From assembly GCF_964355755.1 (NCBI RefSeq), contig NC_092671.1, positions 13,250,501 through 13,314,500 of the forward strand: a stretch of 64,000 nucleotides of DNA. Direction: 5' to 3'. Source of the DNA: Antedon mediterranea (lineage: Eukaryota > Echinodermata > Crinoidea > Comatulida > Antedonidae). A program made the translations under genes and the position numbers. Shown piece by piece: positions 47,045 through 62,800 of this stretch. The notes beneath the pieces were generated by a model, which did no database searches, was not told the DNA's origin, and saw only the letters and a program-made list of their open reading frames with translations. The first letter of the stretch is position 1, and every line of letters starts with the position of its first letter.

Positions 47045-47858
47045 ATATAATTAATACACCTATTAAAATTTAAAAAATATAAATTCGATTTCTGTATTGT
47101 GTCTGTGTTTGGTAGAGCATGTAAAGTGTTATGTTTTTCTATATCCAACCAAGAAGTATTTAATAGAGAGATAAATATATACTAAATTACTAAAACACTG
47201 TGTAAACGGTCATTTATTTATTTGATCTTGGCCAACCACGGTAAAATATGCATATGGTTTTAAATTATTTTTTTTTGTTCAAAGTTAAAAATTCACATAA
47301 CAAAAATAAAAATTAGTTAAAAGGGTTAACATTTTGTAAAATAAAACACATCATTTAAAATACAGATAAAATACATAGTTTAAAATACAAAATACAAGCA
47401 AGATTGGTGTGTGTGTGAGGGTATAGCATAAAATGATCATCAACGTTAGGTCATAATACTTCAAACGCCATGTAGAACGTTATTAAAATAAAAAGTTATC
47501 AAGTGTATGCTACAGTAATATTTAGCTATGTTAAATATTACTAGATGACATGTTATTACGTTACAATATTATTTCAACACATATATTGACTTTAGATCAT
47601 GTTATTAATATGTACTTGCTGACATTATAACTCACTGACATTATAACTCACTGAATATAAATCAGTATGACCATGGAAGTATGACAATACCGTTAATAGG
47701 CTACATGGCCATTAATATGTATAATCATTAGACTTATTTCCTGGCATAATATTGTTATTTTCATTTACAATAATCCCGATACAGATTATTATTATTATTA
47801 TTATGTTTATATTATAATATTTTTGAAACCCTAAAACAGTACAATTTAATAATTTCAG
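47045..47858. other. Intron end before right giant exon
   Basis: AT-rich, with a directly repeated CTGACATTATAACTCA near 47630-47655 and an ATT run (about 47787-47803) 50 bp before the acceptor. No exon is seen. Confidence 0.6.
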
Positions 47859-50800
47859 AGGATATTACAACTGCCGAAGAAGAAACAACGGAAAATTCGA
47901 CAACTTTGTTTATTACCTCAACAACAGATATAACAACACAAACATCAACGACATTGTTTGACTCAACAACAGGTGTGGATATAACAACACAGCAAGATTC
48001 CACAACAGATGACGTAACTACTGATGAAGGTATAACAACACAAACTTCAACCACTTTGTTTGACTCAACAACAGGTTTGGATATAACAACACAGCAAGAT
48101 TCTACAACAGTTGACGTTACTACTGATGAAGGTATAACAACACAAGCCTCAACCACATTGTTTGACTCAACAACAGGTTTAGATATAACAACACAGCAAG
48201 ATTCTACAACAGTTGACGTAACTACTGATGAAGTACAAGCTTCAACCACATTGTTTGACTCAACAACAGGTTTGGATATAACAACACAGCAAGATTCTAC
48301 AACAGTTGACGTAACTACTGATGAAGGTATAACAACACAAGCTTCAACCACATTGTTTGACTCAACAACTGGTTTGGATATAACAACACAACAAGATTCT
48401 AAAACAGTTGACGTAACTACTGATGAAGGTATAACAACTCAAGCCTCAACCACTTTGTTTGACTCAACAACAGGTGTGGATATAACAAGACAGAAAGGTT
48501 CTACAACAGTTGACGTTACTACTGATGAAGGTATAACAACACAAGCTTCAACCACTTTGTTTGACTCAACAACAGGTTTGGATATAACAACACAGCAAGA
48601 TTCCACAACAGATGACGTAACTACTGATGAAGGTCAAACAACACAAGCTTCAACGACTTTTTTTGACTCAACAACAGGTTTGGATAAAACAACACAGCAA
48701 GATTCTACAACAGTTGACGTAACTACTGATGAAGGTATAACAACACAAGCTTCAACCACTTTGTTTGACTCAACAACAGGTGTGGATATAACAACACAGC
48801 AAGATTCTACAACAGTTGACGTAACTACTGATGGAGTACAAGCTTCAACCACATTGTTTGACTCAACAACAGGTTTGGATATAACAACACAGCAAGAATC
48901 TACAACAGTTGACGTAACTACCGATGAAGGTATAACAACACAAGCTTCAACCACATTGTTTGACTCAACAACTGGTTTGGATATAAAAACACAGCAAGAT
49001 TCTACAACAGTTGACGTAACTACTGATAAAGGTATAACAACTCAAGCCTCAACCACATTGTTTGACTCAACAACTGGTTTGGATATAACACCACAGCAAG
49101 ATTCTACAACAGTTGACGTAACTACTGATGAAGGTATAACAACTCAAGCCTCAACCACTTTGTTTGACTCAACAACAGGTGTGGATATAACAACACAGCA
49201 ACAATCTACAACGGTTGACGTTACTACTGATGAAGGTATAACAACACAAGCTTCAACCACTTTGTTTGACTCAACAACAGGTGTGGATATAACAACACAG
49301 CAAGATTCCACAACAGTTGACGTTACTACTGATGAAGGTATAACAACACAAGCTTCAACCACTTTGTTTGACTCAACAACAGGTTTGGATATAACAACAC
49401 AGAAAGATTCTACAACATTTGACGTTACTACTGATGAAGGTATAACAACACAAGCTTCAACCACTTTGTTTGACTCAACAACAGGTGTGGATATAACAAC
49501 ACAGCAAGATTCTACAACAGTTGACGTAACTACTGATGAAGTACAAGCTTCAACCACATTGTTTGACTCAACAACAGGTTTGGATATAACAACACAGCAA
49601 GATTCTACAACAGTTGACGTAACTACTGATGAAGGTATAACAACACAAGCTTCAACTACATTGTTTGACTCAACAACTGGTTTGGATATAACAACACAGC
49701 AAGATTCTACAACAGTTGACGTAACTACTGATGAAGGTATAACAACTCAAGCCTCAACCACATTGTTTGACTCAACAACTGGTTTGGATATAACAACACA
49801 GCAAGATTCTACAACAGTTGACGTAACTACTGATGAAGGTATAAGAACTCAAGACTCAACCACTTTGTTTGACTCAACAACAGGTGTGGATATAACAACA
49901 CAGCAAGAATCTACAACAGTTGACGTTACTACTGATGAAGGTATAACAACACAAGCTTCAACCACTTTGTTTGACTCAACAACAGGTGTGGATATAACAA
50001 CACAGCAAGATTCTACAACAGTTGACGTTACTACTGATAAAGGTATAACAACACAAGATTCAACCACTTTGTTTGACTCAACAACAGGTTTGGATATAAC
50101 AAAACAGAAAGATTCTACAACATTTGACGTTACTACTGATGAAGGTATAACAACTCAAGCCTCAACCACATTGTTTGACTCAACAACTGGTTTGGATATA
50201 ACACCACAGCAAGATTCTACAACAGTTGACGTAACTACTGATGAAGGTATAACAACTCAAGCCTCAACCACTTTGTTTGACTCAACAACAGGTGTGGATA
50301 TAACAACACAGCAACAATCTACAACGGTTGACGTTACTACTGATGAAGGTATAACAACACAAGCTTCAACCACTTTGTTTGACTCAACAACAGGTGTGGA
50401 TATAACAACACAGCAAGATTCCACAGTAGTTGACGTTACTACTGATGAAGGTATAACAACACATGCTTCAACCACTTTGTTTGACTCAACAACAGGTTTG
50501 GATATAACAACACAGAAAGATTCTACAACATTTGACGTTACTACTGATGAAGGTATAACAACACAAGCTTCAACCACTTTGTTTGACTCAACAACAGGTG
50601 TGGATATAACAACACAGCAAGATTCTACAACAGTTGACGTAACTACTGATGAAGTACAAGCTTCAACCACATTGTTTGACTCAACAACAGGTTTGGATAT
50701 AACAATACAGCAAGATTCTACAACAGTTGACGTAACTACTGATGAAGGTATAACAACACAAGCTTCAACTACATTGTTTGACTCAACAACTGGTTTGGAT

Positions 50801-53800
50801 ATAACAACACAGCAAGATTCTACAACAGTTGACGTAACTACTGATGAAGGTATAACAACTCAAGCCTCAACCACATTGTTTGACTCAACAACTGGTTTGG
50901 ATATAACAACACAGCAAGATTCTACAACAGTTGACGTAACTACTGATGAAGGTATAACAACTCAAGCCTCAACCACTTTGTTTGACTCAACAACAGGTGT
51001 GGATATAACAACACAGCAAGAATCTACAACAGTTGACGTTACTACTGATGAAGGTATAACAACACAAGCTTCAACCACTTTGTTTGACTCAACAACAGGT
51101 GTGGATATAACAACACAGCAAGATTCTACAACAGTTGACGTTACTACTGATAAAGGTATAACAACACAAGATTCAACCACTTTGTTTGACTCAACAACAG
51201 GTTTGGATATAACAACACAGAAAGATTCAACAACATTTGACGTTACTACTGATGAAGGTATAACAACTCAAGCCTCAACCACATTGTTTGACTCAACAAC
51301 TGGTTTGGATATAACACCACAGCAAGATTCTACAACAGTTGACGTAACTACTGATGAAGGTATAACAACTCAAGCCTCAACCACTTTGTTTGACTCAACA
51401 ACAGGTGTGGATATAACAACACAGCAACAATCTACAACGGTTGACGTTACTACTGATGAAGGTATAACAACACAAGCTTCAACCACTTTGTTTGACTCAA
51501 CAACAGGTGTGGATATAACAACACAGCAAGATTCCACAACAGTTGACGTTACTACTGATGAAGGTATAACAACACATGCTTCAACCACTTTGTTTGACTC
51601 AACAACAGGTTTGGATATAACAACACAGAAAGATTCTACAACATTTGACGTTACTACTGATGAAGGTATAACAACACAAGCTTCAACCACTTTGTTTGAC
51701 TCAACAACAGGTGTGGATATAACAACACAGCAAGATTCTACAACAGTTGACGTAACTACTGATGAAGTACAAGCTTCAACCACATTGTTTGACTCAACAA
51801 CAGGTTTGGATATAACAACACAGCAAGATTCTACAACGGTTGACGTAACTACTGATGAAGGTATAACAACACAAGCTTCAACTACATTGTTTGACTCAAC
51901 AACTGGTTTGGATATAACAACACAGCAAGATTCTACAACAGTTGACGTAACTACTGATGAAGGTATAACAACTCAAGCTTCAACCACATTGTTTGACTCA
52001 ACAACAGGTTTGGATATAACAACACAGCAAGATTCTACAACGGTTGACGTAACTACTGATGAAGGTATAACAACACAAGCTTCAACTACATTGTTTGACT
52101 CAACAACTGGTTTGGATATAACAACAGAGCAAGATTCTACAACAGTTGACGTAACTACTGATGAAGGTTTAACAACTCAAGCCTCAACGACTTTGTTTGA
52201 CTCAACAACAGGTGTGGATATAACAACACAGCAAGAATCTACAACAGTTGACGTTACTACTGATGAAGGTATAACAACACAAGCTTCAACCACTTTGTTT
52301 GACTCAACAACAGGTGTGGATATAACAACACAGCAAGATTCTACAACAGTTGACGTTACTACTGATGAAGGTATAACAACACAAGCTTCAACCACTTTGT
52401 TTGACTCAACAACAGGTTTGGATATAACAACACAGAAAGATTCTACAACATTTGACGTTACTACTGATGAAGGTATAACAACACAAGCTTCAACCACTTT
52501 GTTTGACTCAACAACAGGTGTGGATATAACAACACAGCAAGATTCTACAACAGTTGACGTAACTACTGATGAAGTACAAGCTTCAACCACATTGTTTGAC
52601 TCAACAACAGGTTTGGATATAACAACACAGCAAGATTCTACAACAGTTGACGTAACTACTGATGAAGGTATAACAACTCAAGCCTCAACCACTTTGTTTG
52701 ACTCAACAACAGGTGTGGATATAACAACACAGCAAGAATCTACAACAGTTGACGTTACTACTGATGAAGGTATAACAACACAAGCTTCAACCACTTTGTT
52801 TGACTCAACAACAGGTGTGGATATAACAACACAGCAAGATTCTACAACAGTTGACGTAACTACTGATGAAGTACAAGCTTCAACCACATTGTTTGACTCA
52901 ACAACAGGTTTGGATATAACAACACAGCAAGATTCTACAACAGTTGACGTAACTACTGATGAAGGTATAACAACACAAGCTTCAACTACATTGTTTGACT
53001 CAACAACTGGTTTGGATATAACAACACAGCAAGATTCTACAACAGTTGACGTAACTACTGATGAAGGTATAACAACTCAAGCCTCAACCACATTGTTTGA
53101 CTCAACAACTGGTTTGGATATAACAACACAGCAAGATTCTACAACAGTTGACGTAACTACAGATGAAGGTATAACAACACAAGCTTCAACTACATTGTTT
53201 GACTCAACAACTGGTTTGGATATAACAACACAGCAAGATTCTACAACAGTTGACGTTACTACTGATGAAGGTATAACAACACAAGCTTCAACCACTTTGT
53301 TTGACTCAACAACAGATGTGGATATAACAACACAGCAAGATTCTACAACAGTTGACGTAACTACTGATGAAGTACAAGCTTCAACCACATTGTTTGACTC
53401 AACAACAGGTTTGGATATAACAACACAGCAGGAATCTACAACAGTTGACGTTACTACTGATGAAGGTATAACAACACAAGCTTCAACCACTTTGTTTGAC
53501 TCAACAACAGGTGTGGATATAACAACACAGCAAGATTCTACAACAGTTGACGTTACTACTGATGAAGGTATAACAACACAAGCTTCAACCACTTTGTTTG
53601 ACTCAACAACAGGTTTGGATATAACAACACAGAAAGATTCTACAACATTTGACGTTACTACTGATGAAGGTATAACAACACAAGCTTCAACCACTTTGTT
53701 TGACTCAACAACAGGTGTGGATATAACAACACAGCAAGATTCTACAACAGTTGACGTAACTACTGATGAAGTACAAGCTTCAACCACATTGTTTGACTCA

Positions 53801-56800
53801 ACAACAGGTTTGGATATAACAACACAGCAAGATTCTACAACAGTTGACGTAACTACTGATGAAGGTATAACAACTCAAGCCTCAACCACTTTGTTTGACT
53901 CAACAACAGGTGTGGATATAACAACACAGCAAGAATCTACAACAGTTGACGTAACTACTGATGAAGGTATAACAACACAAGCTTCAACTACATTGTTTGA
54001 CTCAACAACTGGTTTGGATATAACAACACAGCAAGATTCTACAACAGTTGACGTTACTACTGATGAAGGTATAACAACACAAGCTTCAACCACTTTGTTT
54101 GACTCAACAACAGATGTGGATATAACAACACAGCAAGATTCTACAACAGTTGACGTAACTACTGATGAAGTACAAGCTTCAACCACATTGTTTGACTCAA
54201 CAACAGGTTTGGATATAACAACACAGCAGGAATCTACAACAGTTGACGTTACTACTGATGAAGGTATAACAACACAAGCTTCAACCACTTTGTTTGACTC
54301 AACAACAGGTGTGGATATAACAACACAGCAAGATTCTACAACAGTTGACGTTACTACTGATGAAGGTATAACAACACAAGCTTCAACCACTTTGTTTGAC
54401 TCAACAACAGGTTTGGATATAACAACACAGAAAGATTCTACAACATTTGACGTTACTACTGATGAAGGTATAACAACACAAGCTTCAACCACTTTGTTTG
54501 ACTCAACAACAGGTGTGGATATAACAACACAGCAAGATTCTACAACAGTTGACGTAACTACTGATGAAGTACAAGCTTCAACCACATTGTTTGACTCAAC
54601 AACAGGTTTGGATATAACAACACAGCAAGATTCTACAACAGTTGACGTAACTACTGATGAAGGTATAACAACTCAAGCCTCAACCACTTTGTTTGACTCA
54701 ACAACAGGTGTGGATATAACAACACAGCAAGAATCTACAACAGTTGACGTTACTACTGATGAAGGTATAACAACTCAAGCTTCAACCACTTTGTTTGACT
54801 CAACAACAGGTGTGGATATAACAACACAGCAAGATTCTACAACAGTTGACGTTACTACTGATGAAGATATAACAACACAAGCTTCAACCACTTTGTTTGA
54901 CTCAACAACAGGTTTGGATATAACAACACAGAAAGATTCTACAACATTTGACGTTACTACTGATGAAGGTATAACAACACAAGCTTCAACGACTTTGTTT
55001 GACTCAACAACAGGTGTGGATATAACAACACAGCAAGATTCTACAACAGTTGACGTAACTACTGATGAAGTACAAGCTTCAACCACATTGTTTGACTCAA
55101 CAACAGGTTTGGATATAACAACACAGCAAGATTCTACAACAGTTGACGTAACTACTGATGAAGGTATAACAACACAAGCTTCAACTACATTGTTTGACTC
55201 AACAACTGGTTTGGATATAACAACACAGCAAGATTCTACAACAGTTGACGTAACTACTGATGAAGGTATAACAACTCAAGCTTCAACCACATTGTTTGAC
55301 TCAACAACAGGTTTGGATATAACAACACAGCAAGATTCTACAACAGTTGACGTAACTACTGATGAAGGTATAACAACTCAAGCCTCAACCACTTTGTTTG
55401 ACTCAACAACAGGTGTGGATATAACAACACAGCAAGAATCTACAACAGTTGACGTTACTACTGATGAAGGTATAACAACACAAGCTACAACCACTTTGTT
55501 TGACTCAACAACAGGTGTGGATATAACAACACAGCAAGATTCTACAACAGTTGACGTTACTACTGATGAAGATATAACAACACAAGCTTCAACCACTTTG
55601 TTTGACTCAACAACAGGTTTGGATATAACAACACAGAAAGATTCTACAACATTTGACGTTACTACTGATGAAGGTATAACAACACAAGCTTCAACGACTT
55701 TGTTTGACTCAACAACAGGTGTGGATATAACAACACAGCAAGATTCTACAACAGTTGACGTAACTACTGATGAAGTACAAGCTTCAACCACATTGTTTGA
55801 CTCAACAACAGGTTTGGATATAACAACACAGCAAGATTCTACAACAGTTGACGTAACTACTGATGAAGGTATAACAACACAAGCTTCAACTACATTGTTT
55901 GACTCAACAACTGGTTTGGATATAACAACACAGCAAGATTCTACAACAGTTGACGTAACTACTGATGAAGGTATAACAACTCAAGCCTCAACCACATTGT
56001 TTGACTCAACAACTGGTTTGGATATAACAACACAGCAAGATTCTACAACAGTTGACGTAACTACTGATGAAGGTATAACAACTCAAGCCTCAACCACTTT
56101 GTTTGACTCAACAACAGGTGTGGATATAACAACACAGCAAGAATCTACAACAGTTGACGTTACTACTGATGAAGGTATAACAACACAAGCTTCAACCACT
56201 TTGTTTGACTCAACAACAGGTGTGGATATAACAACACAGCAAGATTCTACAACAGTTGACGTTACTACTGATGAAGGTATAACAACACAAGCTTCAACCA
56301 CTTTGTTTGACTCAACAACAGGTTTGGATATAACAACACAGAAAGATTCTACAACATTTGACGTTACTACTGATGAAGGTATAACAACAAAAGCTTCAAC
56401 CACATTGTTTGACTCAACAAGAGGTTTAGATATAACAACACAGCAAGATTCTACAACAGTTGACGTTACTACTGATGAAGGTATAACAACACAAGCCTCA
56501 ACCACATTGTTTGATTCAACAAATGGTGTGGATATAACAACACAGCAAGAATCTACAACAGTTGACGTTACTACTGATGAAGGTATAACAACACAAGCTT
56601 CAACCACATTGTTTGACTCAACAACAGGTTTAGATATAACAACACAGCAAGATTCTACAACAGTTGACGTAACTACTGATGAAGTACAAGCTTCAACCAC
56701 ATTGTTTGACTCAACAACAGATTTGGATATAACAACACAGCAAGATTCTACAACAGTTGACGTAACTACTGATGAAGTACAAGCTTCAACCACATTGTTT

Positions 56801-59800
56801 GACTCAACAACAGGTTTGGATATAACAACACAGCAAGATTCTACAACAGTCGACGTAACTACTGATGAAGGTATAACAACTCAAGCCTCAACCACTTTGT
56901 TTGACTCAACAACAGGTGTGGATATAACAACACAGCAACAATCTACAACGGTTGACGTTACTACTGATGAAGGTATAACAACACAAGCTTCAACCACTTT
57001 GTTTGACTCAACAACAGGTGTGGATATAACAACACAGCAAGATTCCACAACAGTTGACGTTATTACTGATGAAGATATAACAACACAAGCTTCAACCACT
57101 TTGTTTGACTCAACAACAGGTTTGGATATAACAACACAGAAAGATTCTACAACATTTGACGTTACTACTGATGAAGGTATAACAACACAAGCTTCAACCA
57201 CTTTGTTTGACTCAACAACAGGTGTGGATATAACAACACAGCAAGATTCTACAACAGTTGACGTAACTACTGTTGAATTACAAGCTTCAACCACATTGTT
57301 TGACTCAACAACAGGTTTGGATATAACAACACAGCAAGATTCTACAACAGTTGACGTAACTACTGATGAAGGTATAACAACACAAGCTTCAACTACATTG
57401 TTTGACTCAACAACTGGTTTGGATATAACAACACAGCAAGATTCTACAACAGTTGACGTAACTACTGATGAAGGTATAACAACTCAAGCCTCAACCACAT
57501 TGTTTGACTCAACAACTGGTTTGGATATAACAACACAGCAAGATTCCACAACAGTTGAGGTAACTACTGATGAAGGTATAACAACTCAAGCCTCAACCAC
57601 TTTGTTTGACTCAACAACAGGTGTGGATATAACAACACAGCAAGAATCTACAACAGTTGACGTTACTACTGATGAAGGTATAACAACACAAGCTTCAACC
57701 ACTTTGTTTGACTCAACAACAGGTGTGGATATAACAACACAGCAAGATTCTACAACAGTTGACGTTACTACTGATGAAGGTATAACAACACAAGCTTCAA
57801 CCACTTTGTTTGACTCAACAACAGGTTTGGATATAACAACACAGAAAGATTCTACAACATTTGACGTTACTACTGATGAAGGTATAACAACACAAGCTTC
57901 AACCACATTGTTTGACTTAACAACAGGTTTAGATATAACAACACAGCAAGATTCTACAACAGTTGACGTTACTACTGATGAAGGTATAACAACACAAGCC
58001 TCAACCACATTGTTTGATTCAACAACAGGTTTGGATATAACAACACAGAAAGAGTCTACAACAGTTGACGTAACTACTGATGAAGGTATAACAACTCAAG
58101 CCTCAACTACATTGTTTGACTCAACAACAGGTTTAGATATAACAACACAGCAAGATTCTACAACAGTTGACGTAACTACTGATGAAGTACAAGCTTCAAC
58201 TACATTGTTTGACTCAACAACAGATTTGGATATAACAACACAGCAAGATTCTACAACAGTTGACGTAACTACTGATGAAGGTATAACAACACAAGTTTCA
58301 ACCACATTGTTTGACTCAACAACTGGTTTGGATATAACAACACAGCAAGATTCTACAACAGTTGACGTAACTACTGATGAAGGTATAACAACACAAGCTT
58401 CAACCACTTTGTTTGACGCAACAACAGGTGTGGATATAACAACACAGCAACAATCTACAACGGTTGACGTTACTACTGATGAAGGTATAACAACACAAGC
58501 TTCAACCACTTTGTTTGACTCAACAACAGGTGTGGATATAACAACACAGCAAGATTCCACAACAGTTGACGTTACTACTGATGAAAGTATAACAACACAA
58601 GCTTCAACCACTTTGTTTGACTCAACAACAGGTTTGGATATAACAACACAGAAAGATTCTACAACATTTGACGTTACTACTGATGAAGGTATAACAACAC
58701 AAGCTTCAACCACTTTGTTTGACTCAACAACAGGTGTGGATATAACAACACAGCAAGATTCTTCAACAGTTGACGTAACTACTGATGAAGTACAAGCTTC
58801 AACCACATTGTTTGACTCAACAACAGGTTTGGATATAACAACACAGCAAGATTCTACAACAGTTGACGTAACTACTGATGAAGTACAAGCTTCAACTACA
58901 TTGTTTGACTCAACAACAGATTTGGATATAACAACACAGCAAGATTCTACAACAGTTGACGTAACTACTGATGAAGGTATAAAAACACAAGCTTCAACCA
59001 CATTGTTTGACTCAACAACTGGTTTGGATATAACAACACAGCAAGATTCTACAACAGTTGACGTAACTACTGATGAAGGTATAACAACACAAGCTTCAAC
59101 CACTTTGTTTGACTCAACAACAGGTGTGGATATAACAACACAGCAACAATCTACAACGGTTGACGTTACTACTGATGAAGGTATAACAACACAAGCTTCA
59201 ACCACTTTGCTTGACTCAACAACAGGTGTGGATATAACAACACAGCAAGATTCCACAACAGTTGACGTTACTACTGATGAAGGTATAACAACTCAAGCTT
59301 CAACCACTTTGTTTGACTCAACAACAGGTGTGGATATAACAACACAGCAAGAATCTACAACAGTTGACGTAACTACTGATGAAGGTATAACAACACAAGC
59401 TTCAACTACATTGTTTGACTCAACAACTGGTTTGGATATAACAACACAGCAAGATTCTACAACAGTTGACGTAACTACTGATGAAGGTATAACAACTCAA
59501 GCCTCAACCACATTGTTTGACTCAACAACTGGTTTGGATATAACAACACAGCAAGATTCTACAAAAGTTGACGTAACTACTGATGAAGGTATAACAACTC
59601 AAGCCTCAACGACTTTGTTTGACTCAACAACAGGTGTGGATATAACAACACAGCAAGAATCTACAACAGTTGACGTTACTACTGATGAAGGTATAACAAC
59701 ACAAGCTTCAACCACATTGTTTGACTCAACAACAGATTTGGACATAACAACACAGCAAGATTCTACAACAGTTGACGTAACTACTGATGAAGTACAAGCT

Positions 59801-62800
59801 TCAACCACATTGTTTGACTCAACAACAGGTTTGGATATAACAACACAGCAAGATTCTACAACAGTTGACGTAACTACTGATGAAGTACAAGCTTCAACCA
59901 CATTGTTTGACTCAACAACAGGTTTGGATATAACAACACAGCAAGATTCTACAACAGTTGACGTAACTACTGATGAAGGTGTAACAACTCAAGCCTCAAC
60001 CACTTTGTTTGACTCAACAACAGGTGTGGATATAACAACACAGCAAGAATCTACAACAGTTGACGTTACTACTGATGAAGATATAACAACACAAGCTTCA
60101 ACCACTTTGTTTGACTCAACAACAGGTGTGGATATAACAACACAGCAAGATTCTACAACAGTTGACGTAACTACTGATGAAGTACAAGCTTCAACCACAT
60201 TGTTTGACTCAACAACAGGTTTGGATATAACAACACAGCAAGATTCTACAACAGTTGACGTAACTACTGATGAAGGTATAACAACACAAGCTTCAACTAC
60301 ATTGTTTGACTCAACAACTGGTTTGGATATAACAACACAGCAAGATTCTACAACAGTTGACGTAACTACTGATGAAGGTATAACAACTCAAGCCTCAACC
60401 ACATTGTTTGACTCAACAACTGGTTTGGATATAACAACACAGCAAGATTCTACAACAGTTGACGTAACTACTGATGAAGGTATAACAACTCAAGCCTCAA
60501 CGACTTTGTTTGACTCAACAACAGGTGTGGATATAACAACACAGCAAGAATCTACAACAGTTGACGTTACTACTGATGAAGGTATAACAACACCAGCTTC
60601 AACCACATTGTTTGACTCAACAACAGATTTGGATATAACAACACAGCAAGATTCTACAACAGTTGACGTAACTACTGATGAAGTACAAGCTTCAACCACA
60701 TTGTTTGACTCAACAACAGGTTTGGATATAACAACACAGCAAGATTCTACAACAGTTGACGTAACTACTGATGAAGTACAAGCTTCAACCACATTGTTTG
60801 ACTCAACAACAGGTTTGGATATAACAACACAGCAAGATTCTACAACAGTTGACGTAACTACTGATGAAGGTATAACAACTCAAGCCTCAACCACTTTGTT
60901 TGACTCAACAACAGGTGTGGATATAACAACACAGCAAGAATCTACAACAGTTGACGTTACTACTGATGAAGATATAACAACACAAGCTTCAACCACATTG
61001 TTTGACTCAACAACAGGTTTAGATATAACAACACAGCAAGATTCTACAACAGTTGACGTTACTACTGATGAAGGTATAACAACACAAGCCTCAACCACAT
61101 TGTTTGATTCAACAACAGGTTTGGATATAACAACACAGAAAGAGTCTACAACAGTTGACGTAACTACTGATGAAGGTATAACAACTCAAGCCTCAACTAC
61201 ATTGTTTGACTCAACAACAGGTTTAGATATAACAACACAGCAAGATTCTACAACAGTTGACGTAACTACTGATGAAGTACAAGCTTCAACCACATTGTTT
61301 GACTCAACAAAAGATTTGGATATAACAACACAGCAAGATTCTACAACAGTTGACGTAACTACTGATGAAGGTATAACAACACAAGCTTCAACCACATTGT
61401 TTGACTCAACAACAGGTTTGGATATAACAACACAGCAAGATTCTACAACAGTTGACGTAACTACTGATGAAGGTATAACAACACAAGCTTCAACCACTTT
61501 GTTTGACTCAACAACAGGTTTGGATATAACAACACAGCAAGATTCCACAACAGATGACGTAACTCCTGATGAAGGTCAAACAACACAAGCTTCAACGACT
61601 TTTTTTGACTCAACAACAGCTTTGGATAAAACAACACAGCAAGATTCTACAACAACAGCTGACGTAACTACTGATGAAGGTATAACAACACAAGCTTCAA
61701 CCACTTTGTTTGACTCAACAACAGGTGTGGATATAACAACACAGCAAGATTCTACAACAGTTGACGTTACTACTGATGAAGGTATAACAACACAAGCTTC
61801 AACCACTTTTTTTGACTCAACAACAGGTTTGGATATATCAACACAGAAAGATTCTACAACAGTTGACGTTACTACTGATGAAGGTATAACAACACAAGCT
61901 TCAACCACTTTGTTTGACTCACCAACAGGTGTGGATATAACAACACAGCAAGATTCTACAACAGTTGACGTAACTACTGATGAAGTACAAGCTTCAACCA
62001 CATTGTTTGACTCAACAACAGGTTTGGATATAACAACACAGCAAGATTCTACAACAGTTGACGTAACTACTGATGAAGTACAAGCTTCAACCACATTGTT
62101 TGACTCAACAACAGGTTTGGATATAACAACACAGCAAGATTCTACAACAGTTGACGTAACTACTGATGAAGGTATAACAACTCAAGCCTCAACCACTTTG
62201 TTTGACTCAACAACAGGTGTGGATATAACAACACAGCAAGAATCTACAACAGTTGACGTTACTACTGATGAAGATATAACAACACAAGCTTCAACCACAT
62301 TGTTTGACTCAACAACAGGTTTAGATATAACAACACAGCAAGATTCTACAACAGTTGACGTTACTACTGATGAAGGTATAACAACACAAGCCTCAACCAC
62401 ATTGTTTGATTCAACAACAGGTTTGGATATAACAACACAGAAAAAGTCTACAACAGTTGACGTAACTACTGATGAAGGTATAACAACTCAAGCCTCAACT
62501 ACATTGTTTGACTCAACAACAGGTTTAGATATAACAACACAGCAAGATTCTACAACAGTTGACGTAACTACTGATGAAGTACAAGCTTCAACCACATTGT
62601 TTGACTCAACAACAGATTTGGATATAACAACACAGCAAGATTCTACAACAGTTGACGTAACTACTGATGAAGGTATAACAACACAAGCTTCAACCACATT
62701 GTTTGACTCAACAACAGGTTTGGATATAACAACACAGCAAGATTCTACAACAGTTGACGTAACTACTGATGAAGGTATAACAACACAAGCTTCAACCACT

